Positions 46,494 to 55,473 of a stretch of 64,000 bases of DNA are shown here, one piece after another. Under the pieces are notes generated by a model. That model did not search any database. It was not told the DNA's origin and saw only the letters and a list, made by a program, of their open reading frames with translations. This DNA comes from Acinetobacter calcoaceticus. GTDB lineage: Bacteria > Pseudomonadota > Gammaproteobacteria > Pseudomonadales > Moraxellaceae. The translations under genes and the position numbers were made by a program. The stretch's first letter is position 1. Each line of letters starts with the position of its first letter. Location: the NCBI RefSeq assembly GCF_004345325.1, contig NZ_SLVJ01000021.1:1-64000 (forward strand), in the 5' to 3' direction.

Positions 46494-46628
46494 ATGTCTA
46501 TAGCAAAAACATCTCAAAATATTCATGCGATTCATCACCCTATACGCCTCACCAAGCTATTGGGCTACGCTATTTTATATTGCGGCAGCTTAGTACTGCT
46601 GTCGAAGATTTTTCTTGCAATTCTGTGA
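46494..46628 (+). CDS. 44-residue predicted membrane peptide
   Basis: ATG at 46494 with AAGGA 8 bases upstream, then 44 codons and TGA. The N-terminus is polar (MSIAKTSQNIHAIHHPIRLTK), followed by a hydrophobic stretch (LLGYAILYCGSLVLLSKIFLAIL) to the end, so a single-span membrane protein is expected. I recognise no family. It precedes hflX by 72 bases on the same strand. It is supported by the ribosome-binding site and clean composition only. Confidence 0.5.
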   Translation: MSIAKTSQNIHAIHHPIRLTKLLGYAILYCGSLVLLSKIFLAIL

Positions 46629-46700
46629 TCACTTTTCAGCACTTGCAGATCAATATCCTTTAGAATGTCATATTAATGACATATGTGAGTCTGTATCTCT

Positions 46701-48041
46701 GTGGAATATTTTGATCGATACCAAGGTGGTGAACGCGCTATTTTGGTCAGTGTTAATGTACAAATATTACAAGACTTAGACGCTGAAGAGTTTCGATTAT
46801 TAGCCAAGTCTGCAGGGGCAGAAGTCCTCGAACACTTTAGCGCACAACGTTATCGCCCCGATGCTAAACTTTTTATTGGGTCTGGTAAAGCGCAAGAACT
46901 CGCAGAATTCGTCGAAGCGCATGAAGCTGAATTGGTCATCTTTGACCATGCCCTAACCCCTGCCCAAGAACGTAACCTAGAACGCATCGTGCAATGTCGG
47001 GTTGTCGATCGTACAGGTTTGATTTTAGATATCTTTGCGCAACGTGCGCGTACCCATGAAGGGAAGTTACAAGTCGAATTAGCACAACTCGACCACCTCT
47101 CCTCACGCTTGGTTCGTGGTTGGACCCATTTAGAACGTCAAAAAGGCGGTATCGGCCTGCGTGGTCCGGGTGAGTCCCAACTCGAAACCGACCGTCGCTT
47201 ATTGCGAATCCGTGTCGGACAACTCAAAGATAAATTAGAAAAAGTACGCCAAACCCGTATCCAAGGTCGTGCTGCACGTCAAAAGGCCTCGGTTCCGACC
47301 GTGTCTTTGGTCGGATATACCAATGCCGGCAAGTCCACCTTATTTAATATCTTGGCTAATTCTGATGTTTATGCAGCAGATCAATTGTTTGCCACCCTTG
47401 ATCCAACTTTAAGACGTTTAGATTGGGATGGTATTGGCGCATTGGTACTGGCCGATACCGTGGGCTTTGTGCGTAACTTGCCGCATGCCTTGGTCGAATC
47501 ATTTAAAGCCACCCTCGAAGAAACCCTTGAAGCGACGCTATTGCTGCATGTCATCGACAGCAGTAGCCCAGATGTCATGGAGCAAATCGAAGCCGTTGAA
47601 GCTGTGCTCAAAGAAATTGGTGCCGATGTGCCGGTGCTTCGGGTCTATAACAAGATTGATCAAAGTGGCGAGCAAGAGAAAATCATCTATGCCAAGGCCG
47701 ATCTACCTGATCGGGTCTATGTCTCCGCACATTCAGGGCAAGGTTTAGACTTATTACGCCAAGCGGTACAAGAATGCCTCGTTGGTCAAATACAGGTGTT
47801 TGATCTGGTGTTGAAGCCTGCCTATGGCAAATTGCGTACCCAGTTATATGCGCTGAATGTAATTCAGTCTGAGCAGTATGATGACGAAGGTAATTTACAT
47901 TTGGTGGTTCGCATCGCGCCAAACAAGTTGCAACAATTGCTTGGAAAAGCACATCTTCCACTCGAAGAAATATTGGGTGTAGCGGCAGAAAAGTTGCAGC
48001 GTCCACGAGAAGCATTTGAAATTAAAGATGAGATCGGTTAA
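46701..48041 (+). CDS. hflX: Ribosome-associated GTPase HflX
   Basis: 446 residues. An N-terminal HflX domain (up to about 180, with the glycine-rich LRGPGESQLETDRRLL segment) is followed by the GTPase domain: G1 GYTNAGKST, G3 DTVGF, G4 YNKID. HflX splits stalled or hibernating ribosomes. The start is GTG in my reading. It is not next to hfq here, unlike in enterobacteria. The LrgA-like gene begins 35 bases after its stop, so they may be one transcript. Confidence 0.95.
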   Translation: MEYFDRYQGGERAILVSVNVQILQDLDAEEFRLLAKSAGAEVLEHFSAQRYRPDAKLFIGSGKAQELAEFVEAHEAELVIFDHALTPAQERNLERIVQCRVVDRTGLILDIFAQRARTHEGKLQVELAQLDHLSSRLVRGWTHLERQKGGIGLRGPGESQLETDRRLLRIRVGQLKDKLEKVRQTRIQGRAARQKASVPTVSLVGYTNAGKSTLFNILANSDVYAADQLFATLDPTLRRLDWDGIGALVLADTVGFVRNLPHALVESFKATLEETLEATLLLHVIDSSSPDVMEQIEAVEAVLKEIGADVPVLRVYNKIDQSGEQEKIIYAKADLPDRVYVSAHSGQGLDLLRQAVQECLVGQIQVFDLVLKPAYGKLRTQLYALNVIQSEQYDDEGNLHLVVRIAPNKLQQLLGKAHLPLEEILGVAAEKLQRPREAFEIKDEIG

Positions 48042-48076
48042 AACGAGAGAAGTCACGTTTTAAAATTAGAATACAA

Positions 48077-48448
48077 ATGGAATATTTAAAGCATATCGAC
48101 TGGACCGCATGGGGCATGACCTTAGCACTGATTGTGTTTTTTAGGGAAGTCTCGGTCTGGATCATGACACAAGTCAATTTTCCTGAATTGGGCAACTTGG
48201 TCGGCTTACTCAGCTTATTGATCTGCTTACTCATTTGGCGAAAATACAAAAAAATTCCCCCGCGTCTACTCGACACCAACAACACGCTGATGAAAGAAAG
48301 TGCATTTGCTTTCTTGCCCGTCTGTGCTGGTTCATTGCTCACCCTAATCCATATGGGTAAAGAGATGCCGGCATTTTTATTCATCATGGCAGTCAGTACC
48401 CTGATTCCATTGTGGATCTACGCAAAAATGGCCAAGAGATGGCTCTAG
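48077..48448 (+). CDS. lrgA: CidA/LrgA-family holin-like membrane protein
   Basis: 123 residues, four membrane segments, matching the CidA/LrgA family (TLALIVFFREVSVW, LPVCAGSLLTLIHMGKE). Members were described as holin-like controllers of murein hydrolases and, with LrgB, more recently as carriers of pyruvate or similar acids. It is followed by LrgB after 10 bases. Confidence 0.82.
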   Translation: MEYLKHIDWTAWGMTLALIVFFREVSVWIMTQVNFPELGNLVGLLSLLICLLIWRKYKKIPPRLLDTNNTLMKESAFAFLPVCAGSLLTLIHMGKEMPAFLFIMAVSTLIPLWIYAKMAKRWL

Positions 48449-48458
48449 GAGATCCGCA

Positions 48459-49127
48459 ATGTTCAGTATATTGACTGGTTTTATGATCACTCTTGTAGCC
48501 TATTTACTGGCCAAGCCCATCAATAAACGCATCCCACAAATTCCACTCATCGTGATCGGCATGAGCTTTGTGATTGGCTTATTGGCGGTTTTTGGCGTGC
48601 CCTATACCGAATATGCCGAAGGGGTGAACAATTTATTTAGTCATCTGCTCGGTTATGTGACGGTGGCACTGGCGATTCCACTCGCTGCAATGCGTTATGA
48701 CGATCTACCATTGAAATCAATCTTGGGGATCCTCGGCTTTGCCAGTATCAGTTCGGTGGCCCTGCCGATGGGTCTGGCCTATGTGCTGCACTTGTCTGAG
48801 CCGAGCATTATGGCCTTCGCGACGCGCGCAGTCACTACCCCGATTGCGATTAATATTGCGACACTGCTACATTCACCTGTCAGTTTGGCGATCCTGATTG
48901 TGATTCTCTCAGGGGTGATCGGTGCTGCATTCTCACCGTTGATTTTAAGAAATATCAATGACGAACGCGCTTCAGGTCTGGCTTTGGGACTCGCAGCACA
49001 TGCCATTGGCACTGCGCAAGCTTGGCAACGTGGCCCTGTTGCTGGTCGTTATGCTGCATTTGGCATGGCAGTCAATGCGGTCTTTACCGCGATCTGGCTC
49101 CCGACCTTTATCCTGCTGATGAGATAA
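48459..49127 (+). CDS. lrgB: LrgB-family membrane protein
   Basis: 222 residues with about six or seven membrane segments. TTPIAINIA and GLAAHAIGTAQAW are the family signatures. AGGAG precedes the ATG. It forms the usual pair with the LrgA-like gene. A strong hairpin ends the unit. Confidence 0.9.
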   Translation: MFSILTGFMITLVAYLLAKPINKRIPQIPLIVIGMSFVIGLLAVFGVPYTEYAEGVNNLFSHLLGYVTVALAIPLAAMRYDDLPLKSILGILGFASISSVALPMGLAYVLHLSEPSIMAFATRAVTTPIAINIATLLHSPVSLAILIVILSGVIGAAFSPLILRNINDERASGLALGLAAHAIGTAQAWQRGPVAGRYAAFGMAVNAVFTAIWLPTFILLMR

Positions 49128-49146
49128 AATCGCATACTGCAAATAC

Positions 49147-49176
49147 AAAAAACTGCACCGAGGTGCAGTTTTTTTA
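49147..49176. terminator. Bidirectional terminator, lrgB / apaH
   Basis: AACTGCAC / GTGCAGTT stem with loop CGAG, flanked by A and T runs. It sits between convergent genes. Confidence 0.85.
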
Positions 49177-49255
49177 GGTTCAAATCTGAGGCTGCAATAT
49201 CACGCTTGCCGCATCAACATCCGCTTCTACATCAAGATCCGCTTCTACATAAAGA

Positions 49256-50104
49256 TCAATACAACGAGTCTTGTACTGGATTGTCCACGGCGAAAGACTG
49301 TTGATCTTCCAAGCGATATGCGATCAGTTGATGACCCCACACACAGCCACCGTCCACATTTTGAATACCTTCTGCCACAGCATTTCCCTGTAACGCAGCC
49401 CAATGACCAAATATAATCTGATGGCTTTGGGTCGCGAGTGAAGGATATTCAAACCAAGGCTGAAAGCCTTCGGGCATCGGCTGATCTAAGGCATCTTTAA
49501 AGCTAAATTCCAAACTGCCCTCAGCATCAGTAAGACGCATACGGGTCAAGTAATTGGTGATCACTCTCAAGCGCGTATTGCCCATCAAGGCCTCAGACCA
49601 ACATGCAGGCTCTGCACCATACATGGCGCTTAAGTATGCATCGAGCAGCTCAAAGTCATCATTTCCCAAGACCGCTTCCACTTCTTTAGCCAAAGCCGCC
49701 GTTTGTTGTGCGGTCCATATCTGCGGTACACCAGCATGGGTGATCATGGTGCTGTCGTTGGGAAACAAACATAATGGCTGTTTGCGTAGCCAATCGATCA
49801 ACACATCGCTGTCGATCGCATCGATGATGTCTTGGGTTTGATCCTTAGGTTTGGTTTTTTTAATGCCACGCGCACAGGCCAGCAAGTTCAAGTCATGGTT
49901 ACCCAGTACGGTCGCAGCAGCACCTTGATCAACCATTTTCTTGACAAAGCGCAACACGCCCAAGGAATTTTCACCCCGTGCCACCAAGTCACCGGCAAAC
50001 CATAAAAAATCTTGATCGGCATCGAACTGGATCTTTTTCAACAAGGCTTTGAGTGCCTCAAAGCAGCCTTGTACATCACCGATCACATAGTTATAGCGTG
50101 CCAT
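49256..50104 (-). CDS. apaH: Diadenosine tetraphosphatase ApaH
   Basis: Hydrolyses Ap4A symmetrically to two ADP and also acts in decapping of Np4-RNA. The 282-residue protein has the metallophosphatase motifs GDVQGC, FAGDLVARGENS, LGNHDLNLL and THAGVP. It starts directly at the rsmA stop (no gap). The operon order pdxA-rsmA-apaH is the one known from E. coli. Confidence 0.96.
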   Translation of the reverse strand: MARYNYVIGDVQGCFEALKALLKKIQFDADQDFLWFAGDLVARGENSLGVLRFVKKMVDQGAAATVLGNHDLNLLACARGIKKTKPKDQTQDIIDAIDSDVLIDWLRKQPLCLFPNDSTMITHAGVPQIWTAQQTAALAKEVEAVLGNDDFELLDAYLSAMYGAEPACWSEALMGNTRLRVITNYLTRMRLTDAEGSLEFSFKDALDQPMPEGFQPWFEYPSLATQSHQIIFGHWAALQGNAVAEGIQNVDGGCVWGHQLIAYRLEDQQSFAVDNPVQDSLY

Positions 50105-50917
50105 TTAGCCCACCATTTGATCAGACAAAGCCACGAATTGTGCCAAACTTAAGGTTTCAGGACGCGCCATTGGGTCTACGCCAGCACGTTCAAAACCATC
50201 TTCAACCAACATGCCTTTTAAGCTATTGCGTAGCGTTTTACGGCGTTGAGTAAAGACATGACCCACGAGGCGAGCAAGATGCTTTTCATTATTCGCCACG
50301 ATCGGTTTATCTTTATAAGGCTCTAAACGGAAAATCGCACTGGTGACTTTCGGTGGTGGATTGAAAGAACCTGGTGCCACTTCAAACAAAAAGGTCGGTT
50401 TACAATGATACTGGATCATCACCGACAAACGCCCATATTCTTTGGTGTTTGGCACTGCAGTAATACGATCAACCACTTCTTTTTGCAGCATAAAATGCAT
50501 GTCTTTAATTTGACCACCAAAGGTCAAAAGATGAAACAGCAATGGGGTTGAAATGTTATAGGGTAAGTTACCCACCACGCGCAGTGGTTTGTCATCTATA
50601 AATAAACTGTTGTAATCAAATTTCAAAGCATCTGCTTCGATAATGGTCAGGCGCTCTGGGTGTGGCACACGACCCGGTAAGCCCGCAGCCAAATCACGAT
50701 CCAGTTCGATCACCGTCAAAGCATCACACTCACCAATCAACGGTGAGGTCAGCGCAGCAAGGCCCGGACCAATTTCAACGATATTTTCGCCAGTACGTGG
50801 ATTAACAGCACGCACGATTTTGGCAATTACCCCTTGATCATGCAGGAAGTTTTGACCAAACCGTTTACGAGCTTGATGCCCTTCATCTTTGGGGTTTAGG
50901 GCATTAATTTGATACAT
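50105..50917 (-). CDS. rsmA: 16S rRNA dimethyladenosine transferase RsmA (KsgA)
   Basis: Dimethylates A1518 and A1519 of 16S rRNA. The 270-residue protein has RKRFGQNFLHD, the SAM motif VEIGPGLAALT, and the NLPYN catalytic motif (GNLPYNIST). It is followed directly by apaH. Confidence 0.97.
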   Translation of the reverse strand: MYQINALNPKDEGHQARKRFGQNFLHDQGVIAKIVRAVNPRTGENIVEIGPGLAALTSPLIGECDALTVIELDRDLAAGLPGRVPHPERLTIIEADALKFDYNSLFIDDKPLRVVGNLPYNISTPLLFHLLTFGGQIKDMHFMLQKEVVDRITAVPNTKEYGRLSVMIQYHCKPTFLFEVAPGSFNPPPKVTSAIFRLEPYKDKPIVANNEKHLARLVGHVFTQRRKTLRNSLKGMLVEDGFERAGVDPMARPETLSLAQFVALSDQMVG

Positions 50918-50973
50918 AAAATAGGTCCAAGCTGAGGGTTGTTATATAAGTAAAAGTAGCGCTGCCCAATGGT

Positions 50974-51942
50974 TTAGGCTTGGGCAAGGGCTAAGGCAAG
51001 ATCAACAGCAACATGCAGACTAGAATGCTTTGCTCGTCCAGTACCTGCAAGTGCAAGGGCTGTACCATGATCGACCGATGTCCGGATAAACGGTAAACCC
51101 AAGGTAATGTTGATCGCTTCACCAAAGCCTTGCGATTTTAACACAGGTAGACCCTGATCGTGATACATCGCCAACACCGCATCAGCATGCTGTAAATGCT
51201 CAGGGGTAAATAAGGTATCTGCAGGCATGCTCAAACTGAGGTTAACCCCTTGGGCACGATAAGCCTCAAGCACCGGATTGATCACCTCGATTTCTTCACG
51301 GCCCAGATAGCCATCCTCACCAGCATGTGGATTGAGTCCACACACCAAGATGCGAGGCTGCGCGATTTTAAATTTGTTTTGTAAATCATCTAGCAATATA
51401 TCAATGACTTGGATCAGACGTTGCGCGCTAATGGCATCTGCCACCTCACGTAGCGGTAGATGCGTGGTGACCAACGCCACACGGAGTGTTTTGGTGGCCA
51501 ACATCATCACCACTCGATCTACACCAGCACAGTGTTGATAAAACTCAGTATGTCCACTAAAGGCAATACCCGCATCATTGATTACCGACTTTTGCACAGG
51601 TCCAGTGGCGACACCGACACTGGCACCAGACATGGCGGCATCAGCTGAGCGTTGTAACTGCGCCAAGACATAGGCGGCATTGTCAGGATTCAGTTGCCCC
51701 AAGACCACTGGACTGGCCAAAGCAATATGTTCGATATAGAGCTGACCCATTGCTGCGGCCTGAGTTTGGCCGGTGTATTCAATCAATTCGACCTTGAGGC
51801 CGAGCATTGCTGCACGTTGTGCCATTAAATCACGATCAGCCAAGACCACAATTGGATGATCATCTTGGCGTAGTGCCAGACTCAGACAAATATCCGGACC
51901 GATCCCGGTAGGTTCGCCACTGGTGACATATAAAGGACGCAT
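50974..51942 (-). CDS. pdxA: 4-hydroxythreonine-4-phosphate dehydrogenase PdxA
   Basis: An NAD-dependent step in pyridoxal phosphate synthesis. The 322-residue protein has SGEPTGIGPDI, SGHTEFYQ, the metal-ligand stretches GLNPHAGEDG and HDQGLPVLK, and the C-terminal FIRTSVDHGTALALAGTG. It is first in the operon with rsmA (56 bases on) and apaH. Confidence 0.97.
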   Translation of the reverse strand: MRPLYVTSGEPTGIGPDICLSLALRQDDHPIVVLADRDLMAQRAAMLGLKVELIEYTGQTQAAAMGQLYIEHIALASPVVLGQLNPDNAAYVLAQLQRSADAAMSGASVGVATGPVQKSVINDAGIAFSGHTEFYQHCAGVDRVVMMLATKTLRVALVTTHLPLREVADAISAQRLIQVIDILLDDLQNKFKIAQPRILVCGLNPHAGEDGYLGREEIEVINPVLEAYRAQGVNLSLSMPADTLFTPEHLQHADAVLAMYHDQGLPVLKSQGFGEAINITLGLPFIRTSVDHGTALALAGTGRAKHSSLHVAVDLALALAQA

Positions 51943-52021
51943 TGCTCAACCCCAGATCTCAATATAAGTATGATTATAAGTTGAATTGGATCAATGCATA
52001 GCGCTTTTGCCACCGCATAGG

Positions 52022-52402
52022 CTAAAAATAGCTTTGAGGGCTGCTGTTATACGGCATGATCCCCGCACTCATTGTAATCAACATGACCAAGATCATCCCG
52101 ACCAAGCCTAGACAGGCTATTTTTTGAAATCGCTGAAATCGTGCATCGGGCCAATTTGAGATCACATGGGCCAGCAGCATGACCACCATCAAAAACACTA
52201 GGTAAAATAAAATCATCTTGCTCACTAAGAGCAGGAACAGCCCCATCAACAACAGCATGAAGGCATCACCAAAGCCATATAACATGATTGGCTGGATGAA
52301 TAAAATCAATATGGCATAGCAGTGGATCAGCCCGACAACAATCATAAATTTTCGTCGTTGTTTTGGGTCTTGTGGCGAGTCGGCTAAATGATTCATCGTC
52401 AT
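52022..52402 (-). CDS. Small membrane protein, unknown
   Basis: 126 residues with three or four membrane segments. I know no family. A start at ATG 52396 (MNHLADSPQ) is equally likely and matches the duplicated start found upstream. It resembles the 52497-52859 protein in size and arrangement (a short charged N-terminus, then hydrophobic helices and a charged stretch before the last helix), so the two may be distant paralogs. Confidence 0.65.
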   Translation of the reverse strand: MTMNHLADSPQDPKQRRKFMIVVGLIHCYAILILFIQPIMLYGFGDAFMLLLMGLFLLLVSKMILFYLVFLMVVMLLAHVISNWPDARFQRFQKIACLGLVGMILVMLITMSAGIMPYNSSPQSYF

Positions 52403-52455
52403 CTATTTCCGTATGTTAAAAAAACTGACTGTGACGAGTCAGCTAAATAATTCAT
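52399..52455 (-). pseudogene. Duplicated start of the 52022-52402 gene (remnant)
   Basis: An 18-codon ORF whose first nine codons (MNYLADSSQ) copy the start of the next gene (MNHLADSPQ) with four transitions in 27 bases. The frame ends with TGA overlapping the next ATG. It is either a leftover of a duplicated paralog or a leader peptide. Confidence 0.55.
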
Positions 52456-52496
52456 CGTTTAGAGCGAACTGTAGGATACGCTCTTAGCATTGTCTA

Positions 52497-52859
52497 TTAA
52501 GTCAACCCCAATGCTCCGCGAATAATACTGCAAAGTGCGACCAGGACCAGCGCAATTAAAAGCAGCCTCCAGCCCTTATTAAGGAATTTTACAAAATTTT
52601 CAGGTGATAACTTCGATAAAGGCCAAGCCAAAATAAGGCCAAATAAACTAAAAAAAGCCACCAGAGTCGGGATCACGACCAGTCCTAACACACCTAAATA
52701 CATCATTGCGAACCCTACCCCGTTATTCAACCCGTACCAGGCAATTCCAGGCGCCAGTAATAGACTAAATCCCCAGGCATTGGTTAAACCGACAATAGAG
52801 AAAAACTTTCCAATACGCGTCATGGGGACATTAGAGTTCACATCTTTTATTTGGCTCAT
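52497..52859 (-). CDS. Small membrane protein, unknown
   Basis: 120 residues with three or four membrane segments and a charged loop (SKLSPENFVKFLNKG) before the last helix. No family is recognised. It lies just upstream of the 52022-52402 gene on the same strand, divergent from rplM, and may be a distant paralog of that gene. Confidence 0.6.
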   Translation of the reverse strand: MSQIKDVNSNVPMTRIGKFFSIVGLTNAWGFSLLLAPGIAWYGLNNGVGFAMMYLGVLGLVVIPTLVAFFSLFGLILAWPLSKLSPENFVKFLNKGWRLLLIALVLVALCSIIRGALGLT

Positions 52860-53032
52860 TGTTATACTTAGAAAGTAAAAAATAGATTTGTTTTATAACA
52901 TGTCTTATAACATTACCTTGTATATTTCACTTTTAGCTTTCATTTTCATAGATTACAATCTGTCCCAAAGCGACAATATGCTTTTCTTAGTGCAATTTAT
53001 TGAAATTATTCTGCTTGAACCGCCTTTAAGCA

Positions 53033-53061
53033 TTGTGATTGTTTACAGTTTAGTTTAAAAT
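53033..53061 (+). promoter_or_regulatory. rplM-rpsI promoter
   Basis: -35 TTGTGA (53033-53038), 17-base spacer, -10 TAAAAT (53056-53061). Transcription would start near 53068, giving a leader of about 56 bases. Confidence 0.65.
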
Positions 53062-53075
53062 CTCGACTCCATTTT

Positions 53076-53101
53076 GTTTGGACAGGCTTTAAGGTCCAAA
53101 C
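53076..53101 (+). promoter_or_regulatory. rplM leader hairpin, possible L13 autoregulation site
   Basis: A perfect 8-bp stem (GTTTGGAC / GTCCAAAC) with a 10-base loop, in the leader just after the predicted transcription start and 22 bases before the rplM ATG. In E. coli L13 represses its own operon through the leader; that this hairpin is the target is inference. Confidence 0.5.
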
Positions 53102-53123
53102 CAACTATAATAGGTAGTGGTTC

Positions 53124-53552
53124 ATGAAAACTCTCAGCGCTAAGCCAGCTGAAGTTCAACACGACTGGTTCGTTGTTGATGCTTCTGGCAAAACTTTAGG
53201 TCGCCTTGCGACTGAAATCGCTCGTCGTTTACGCGGTAAACACAAGACATCTTTTACTCCTCACGTTGACACAGGTGATTACATCGTTGTAATCAATGCT
53301 GAACAAGTTCAAGTGACTGGTAAAAAAGCACACGATAAAAAATATTATCGCCATACTGGTTACCCTGGTGGTATCCGTGAAACTAACTTCGAGAAGTTAG
53401 TTGCTCATAAACCAGAAGAAATTTTCCAACGTGCTGTTAAAGGTATGTTGCCAAAAGGTCCTCTTGGTTTTGCAATGATCAAAAAAATGAAAGTGTACGC
53501 TGGTACTGAGCATCCGCACACAGCTCAACAGCCACAAGTTTTGGACATCTAA
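53124..53552 (+). CDS. rplM: 50S ribosomal protein L13
   Basis: 142 residues, normal length, with the family motifs [34 protein letters not shown] and [12 protein letters not shown]. It is followed by rpsI after 12 bases. Confidence 0.98.
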   Translation: MKTLSAKPAEVQHDWFVVDASGKTLGRLATEIARRLRGKHKTSFTPHVDTGDYIVVINAEQVQVTGKKAHDKKYYRHTGYPGGIRETNFEKLVAHKPEEIFQRAVKGMLPKGPLGFAMIKKMKVYAGTEHPHTAQQPQVLDI

Positions 53553-53564
53553 GGGATACTGCAC

Positions 53565-53951
53565 ATGGCTACTAATTATGGTACAGGTCGCCGTAAGACC
53601 GCAACTGCACGTGTTTTCCTATCTGCTGGTACTGGAAAACTTGTTATTAACAACCGTTCACTAGAGCAATATTTTGGTCGTGAAACTGCACAAATGGTTG
53701 TTCGTCAACCGCTTGAGCTTTTAGATTCTACGACTAAATACGATCTATACATCACTGTTAAAGGTGGTGGTATTGGTGGTCAAGCTGGCGCAATCCGCCA
53801 CGGTATCACTCGTGCATTGATCGCTGCTGATGAAACGTTAAAACCTGCTTTACGTCAAGCTGGTTTCGTTACTCGTGACGCGCGTGAAGTTGAACGTAAG
53901 AAACTTGGTTTACGTAAAGCACGTAAACGTCCACAGTTCTCTAAACGTTAA
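53565..53951 (+). CDS. rpsI: 30S ribosomal protein S9
   Basis: 128 residues. [14 protein letters not shown] near the start and the basic tail ending RKRPQFSKR, which reaches the P-site tRNA, are typical. It is cotranscribed with rplM and ended by a hairpin. Confidence 0.98.
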   Translation: MATNYGTGRRKTATARVFLSAGTGKLVINNRSLEQYFGRETAQMVVRQPLELLDSTTKYDLYITVKGGGIGGQAGAIRHGITRALIAADETLKPALRQAGFVTRDAREVERKKLGLRKARKRPQFSKR

Positions 53952-53972
53952 TTCGTTTACCGAACCGGACAA

Positions 53973-54002
53973 AAAAACCTCGGATTTTCCGAGGTTTTTT
54001 AT
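53973..54002. terminator. Terminator of rplM-rpsI
   Basis: AACCTCGG / CCGAGGTT stem with a 5-base loop, flanked by A and T runs. It also serves the convergent gene at 54021. Confidence 0.85.
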
Positions 54003-54020
54003 TGCCTGAGATTTTGTACC

Positions 54021-54563
54021 CTATTTTCTTTTTTTCTCTTGGCTCGCTCGATCGCGTTTAGTGCAATCCATACTGGCATCACCGCTGGCATACTCAGTCA
54101 CGATACAACCATTTTGCTGATAGCTACGCAGTTTCTTTGAAAACACATGATCCTTCGGCAGTGGCGCATCACAGAACTGATCGGTTTTCTCATCGACCAT
54201 CCGCACAGGTCCATCATTATAAATCGTGACCTTGCACCCTTTGACCACATACTGTTGTTTGATCCCCCCATAATCCGCACCCGCATTACAGGCCGCAGCA
54301 TGCGGTGAATCATCACATGATGCAGCAACCACAGTACAGGAACCACTGTCATCACATGCACTTAATGACCCCACCTCTGTATTCTGAGCGGCATCCTCAG
54401 CAGCATCCATCACTGCATAGGCTGAAACTTCTGCCTCAGCTGCGGCACTTGCCTCGCGCGCGATAGGCTTTGCAAAACTTGTGCTGCTCAACACGACACT
54501 CAACATTGCACTGAGTACTCCCCCACACAACAAAGCCAGTTTGCTTTTGGATTTTGTTTTCAT
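54021..54563 (-). CDS. Secreted cysteine-containing protein, unknown
   Basis: 180 residues from the ATG at 54563 (AAGGGA 5 bases upstream); an in-frame start at 54581 is less likely. A signal peptide ends near residue 31 (TSFA-KP). After an Ala/Glu-rich stretch come eight cysteines in the mature part (for example ACDDSGSC, ASCDDS, AACNAG, KGCKV), suggesting disulfides in the periplasm. The C-terminus is very basic (Lys, Arg). No family is recognised. It sits between rpsI and sspA on the opposite strand. Confidence 0.65.
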   Translation of the reverse strand: MKTKSKSKLALLCGGVLSAMLSVVLSSTSFAKPIAREASAAAEAEVSAYAVMDAAEDAAQNTEVGSLSACDDSGSCTVVAASCDDSPHAAACNAGADYGGIKQQYVVKGCKVTIYNDGPVRMVDEKTDQFCDAPLPKDHVFSKKLRSYQQNGCIVTEYASGDASMDCTKRDRASQEKKRK

Positions 54564-54808
54564 ATATTCCCTTAAATTCAATTCGTTGATTTTATTCAGG
54601 CGATTTTATCCTGCATTTATATGTGATGAATTGGTCAAAACTACCGAATTATTCTGGCAATCCCGACACATTAACTACGCGCACGATCGTAGCAATATCG
54701 CAGCTACATCTCAGCAATATCTTAATTACATCCGAGCTTTGCATTGTGGCGGTGCTTTTCATGTCAAACTTTAGTATTCTATATGATTCATTTGCTTAGT
54801 CTTGGAAT

Positions 54809-55462
54809 ATGTCTGTCGAAACCGCACCAGTTCAAGGAGTTACACTTTATAGCCATGCCGATGACTTTCGCTCACATTGGCTACGTTTTGTCCTTGCCGA
54901 AAAACAGATTAAATACCACCTGATTGTGGTTGACGAAGAAAATGAAGATCTAGCCAGCTTAAATCCTTATAACCAACTGCCGATGCTGATCGAAAACGAT
55001 TTAAAACTTTTTAATAGCACCATTATTTCAGAATATGTCGACGATCGTTATCGTCAAAATAAACTCTATGCCGATGCACCCGCTTCACGGGCCGAACAAC
55101 GCCAATATATTTGGCGATTTGAACAAGACTGGTTTAAGTTGGCGGATATTATGCTGCGTCATCCAGACAGTCTAGACCCCAAAGCCAAGCTACACGCTCA
55201 AAAACAACTTCGCGATACCTTGATTTCACTTACGCCCTTGTTCCAACATTATCCTTACTTTATGTCGGAAAGTTTTACAATTTTAGATTGCATGTTGGCG
55301 CCAATTTTCATACGGTTAAAACAGATGGGTATCGTTTTACCTGTACAACAGTGTCGACCAATCCTATTGTATTGCCAGCGTATTTTTAGTCGCCCTGCGT
55401 TCATCAAATCGCTGACGTTTGAGGAACAAAATCGATATCGCGAACTCCTCGCCAACCCATAG
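54809..55462 (+). CDS. sspA: Stringent starvation protein A
   Basis: A 217-residue glutathione-transferase-fold protein that binds RNA polymerase. The N-terminal thioredoxin-like part (VTLYSHADDFRSHWLRFVLAEK, NPYNQLPMLIEN) and the helical C-terminal part are present. It is 11 bases before sspB. Confidence 0.95.
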   Translation: MSVETAPVQGVTLYSHADDFRSHWLRFVLAEKQIKYHLIVVDEENEDLASLNPYNQLPMLIENDLKLFNSTIISEYVDDRYRQNKLYADAPASRAEQRQYIWRFEQDWFKLADIMLRHPDSLDPKAKLHAQKQLRDTLISLTPLFQHYPYFMSESFTILDCMLAPIFIRLKQMGIVLPVQQCRPILLYCQRIFSRPAFIKSLTFEEQNRYRELLANP

Positions 55463-55473
55463 AGTAATGTCTC

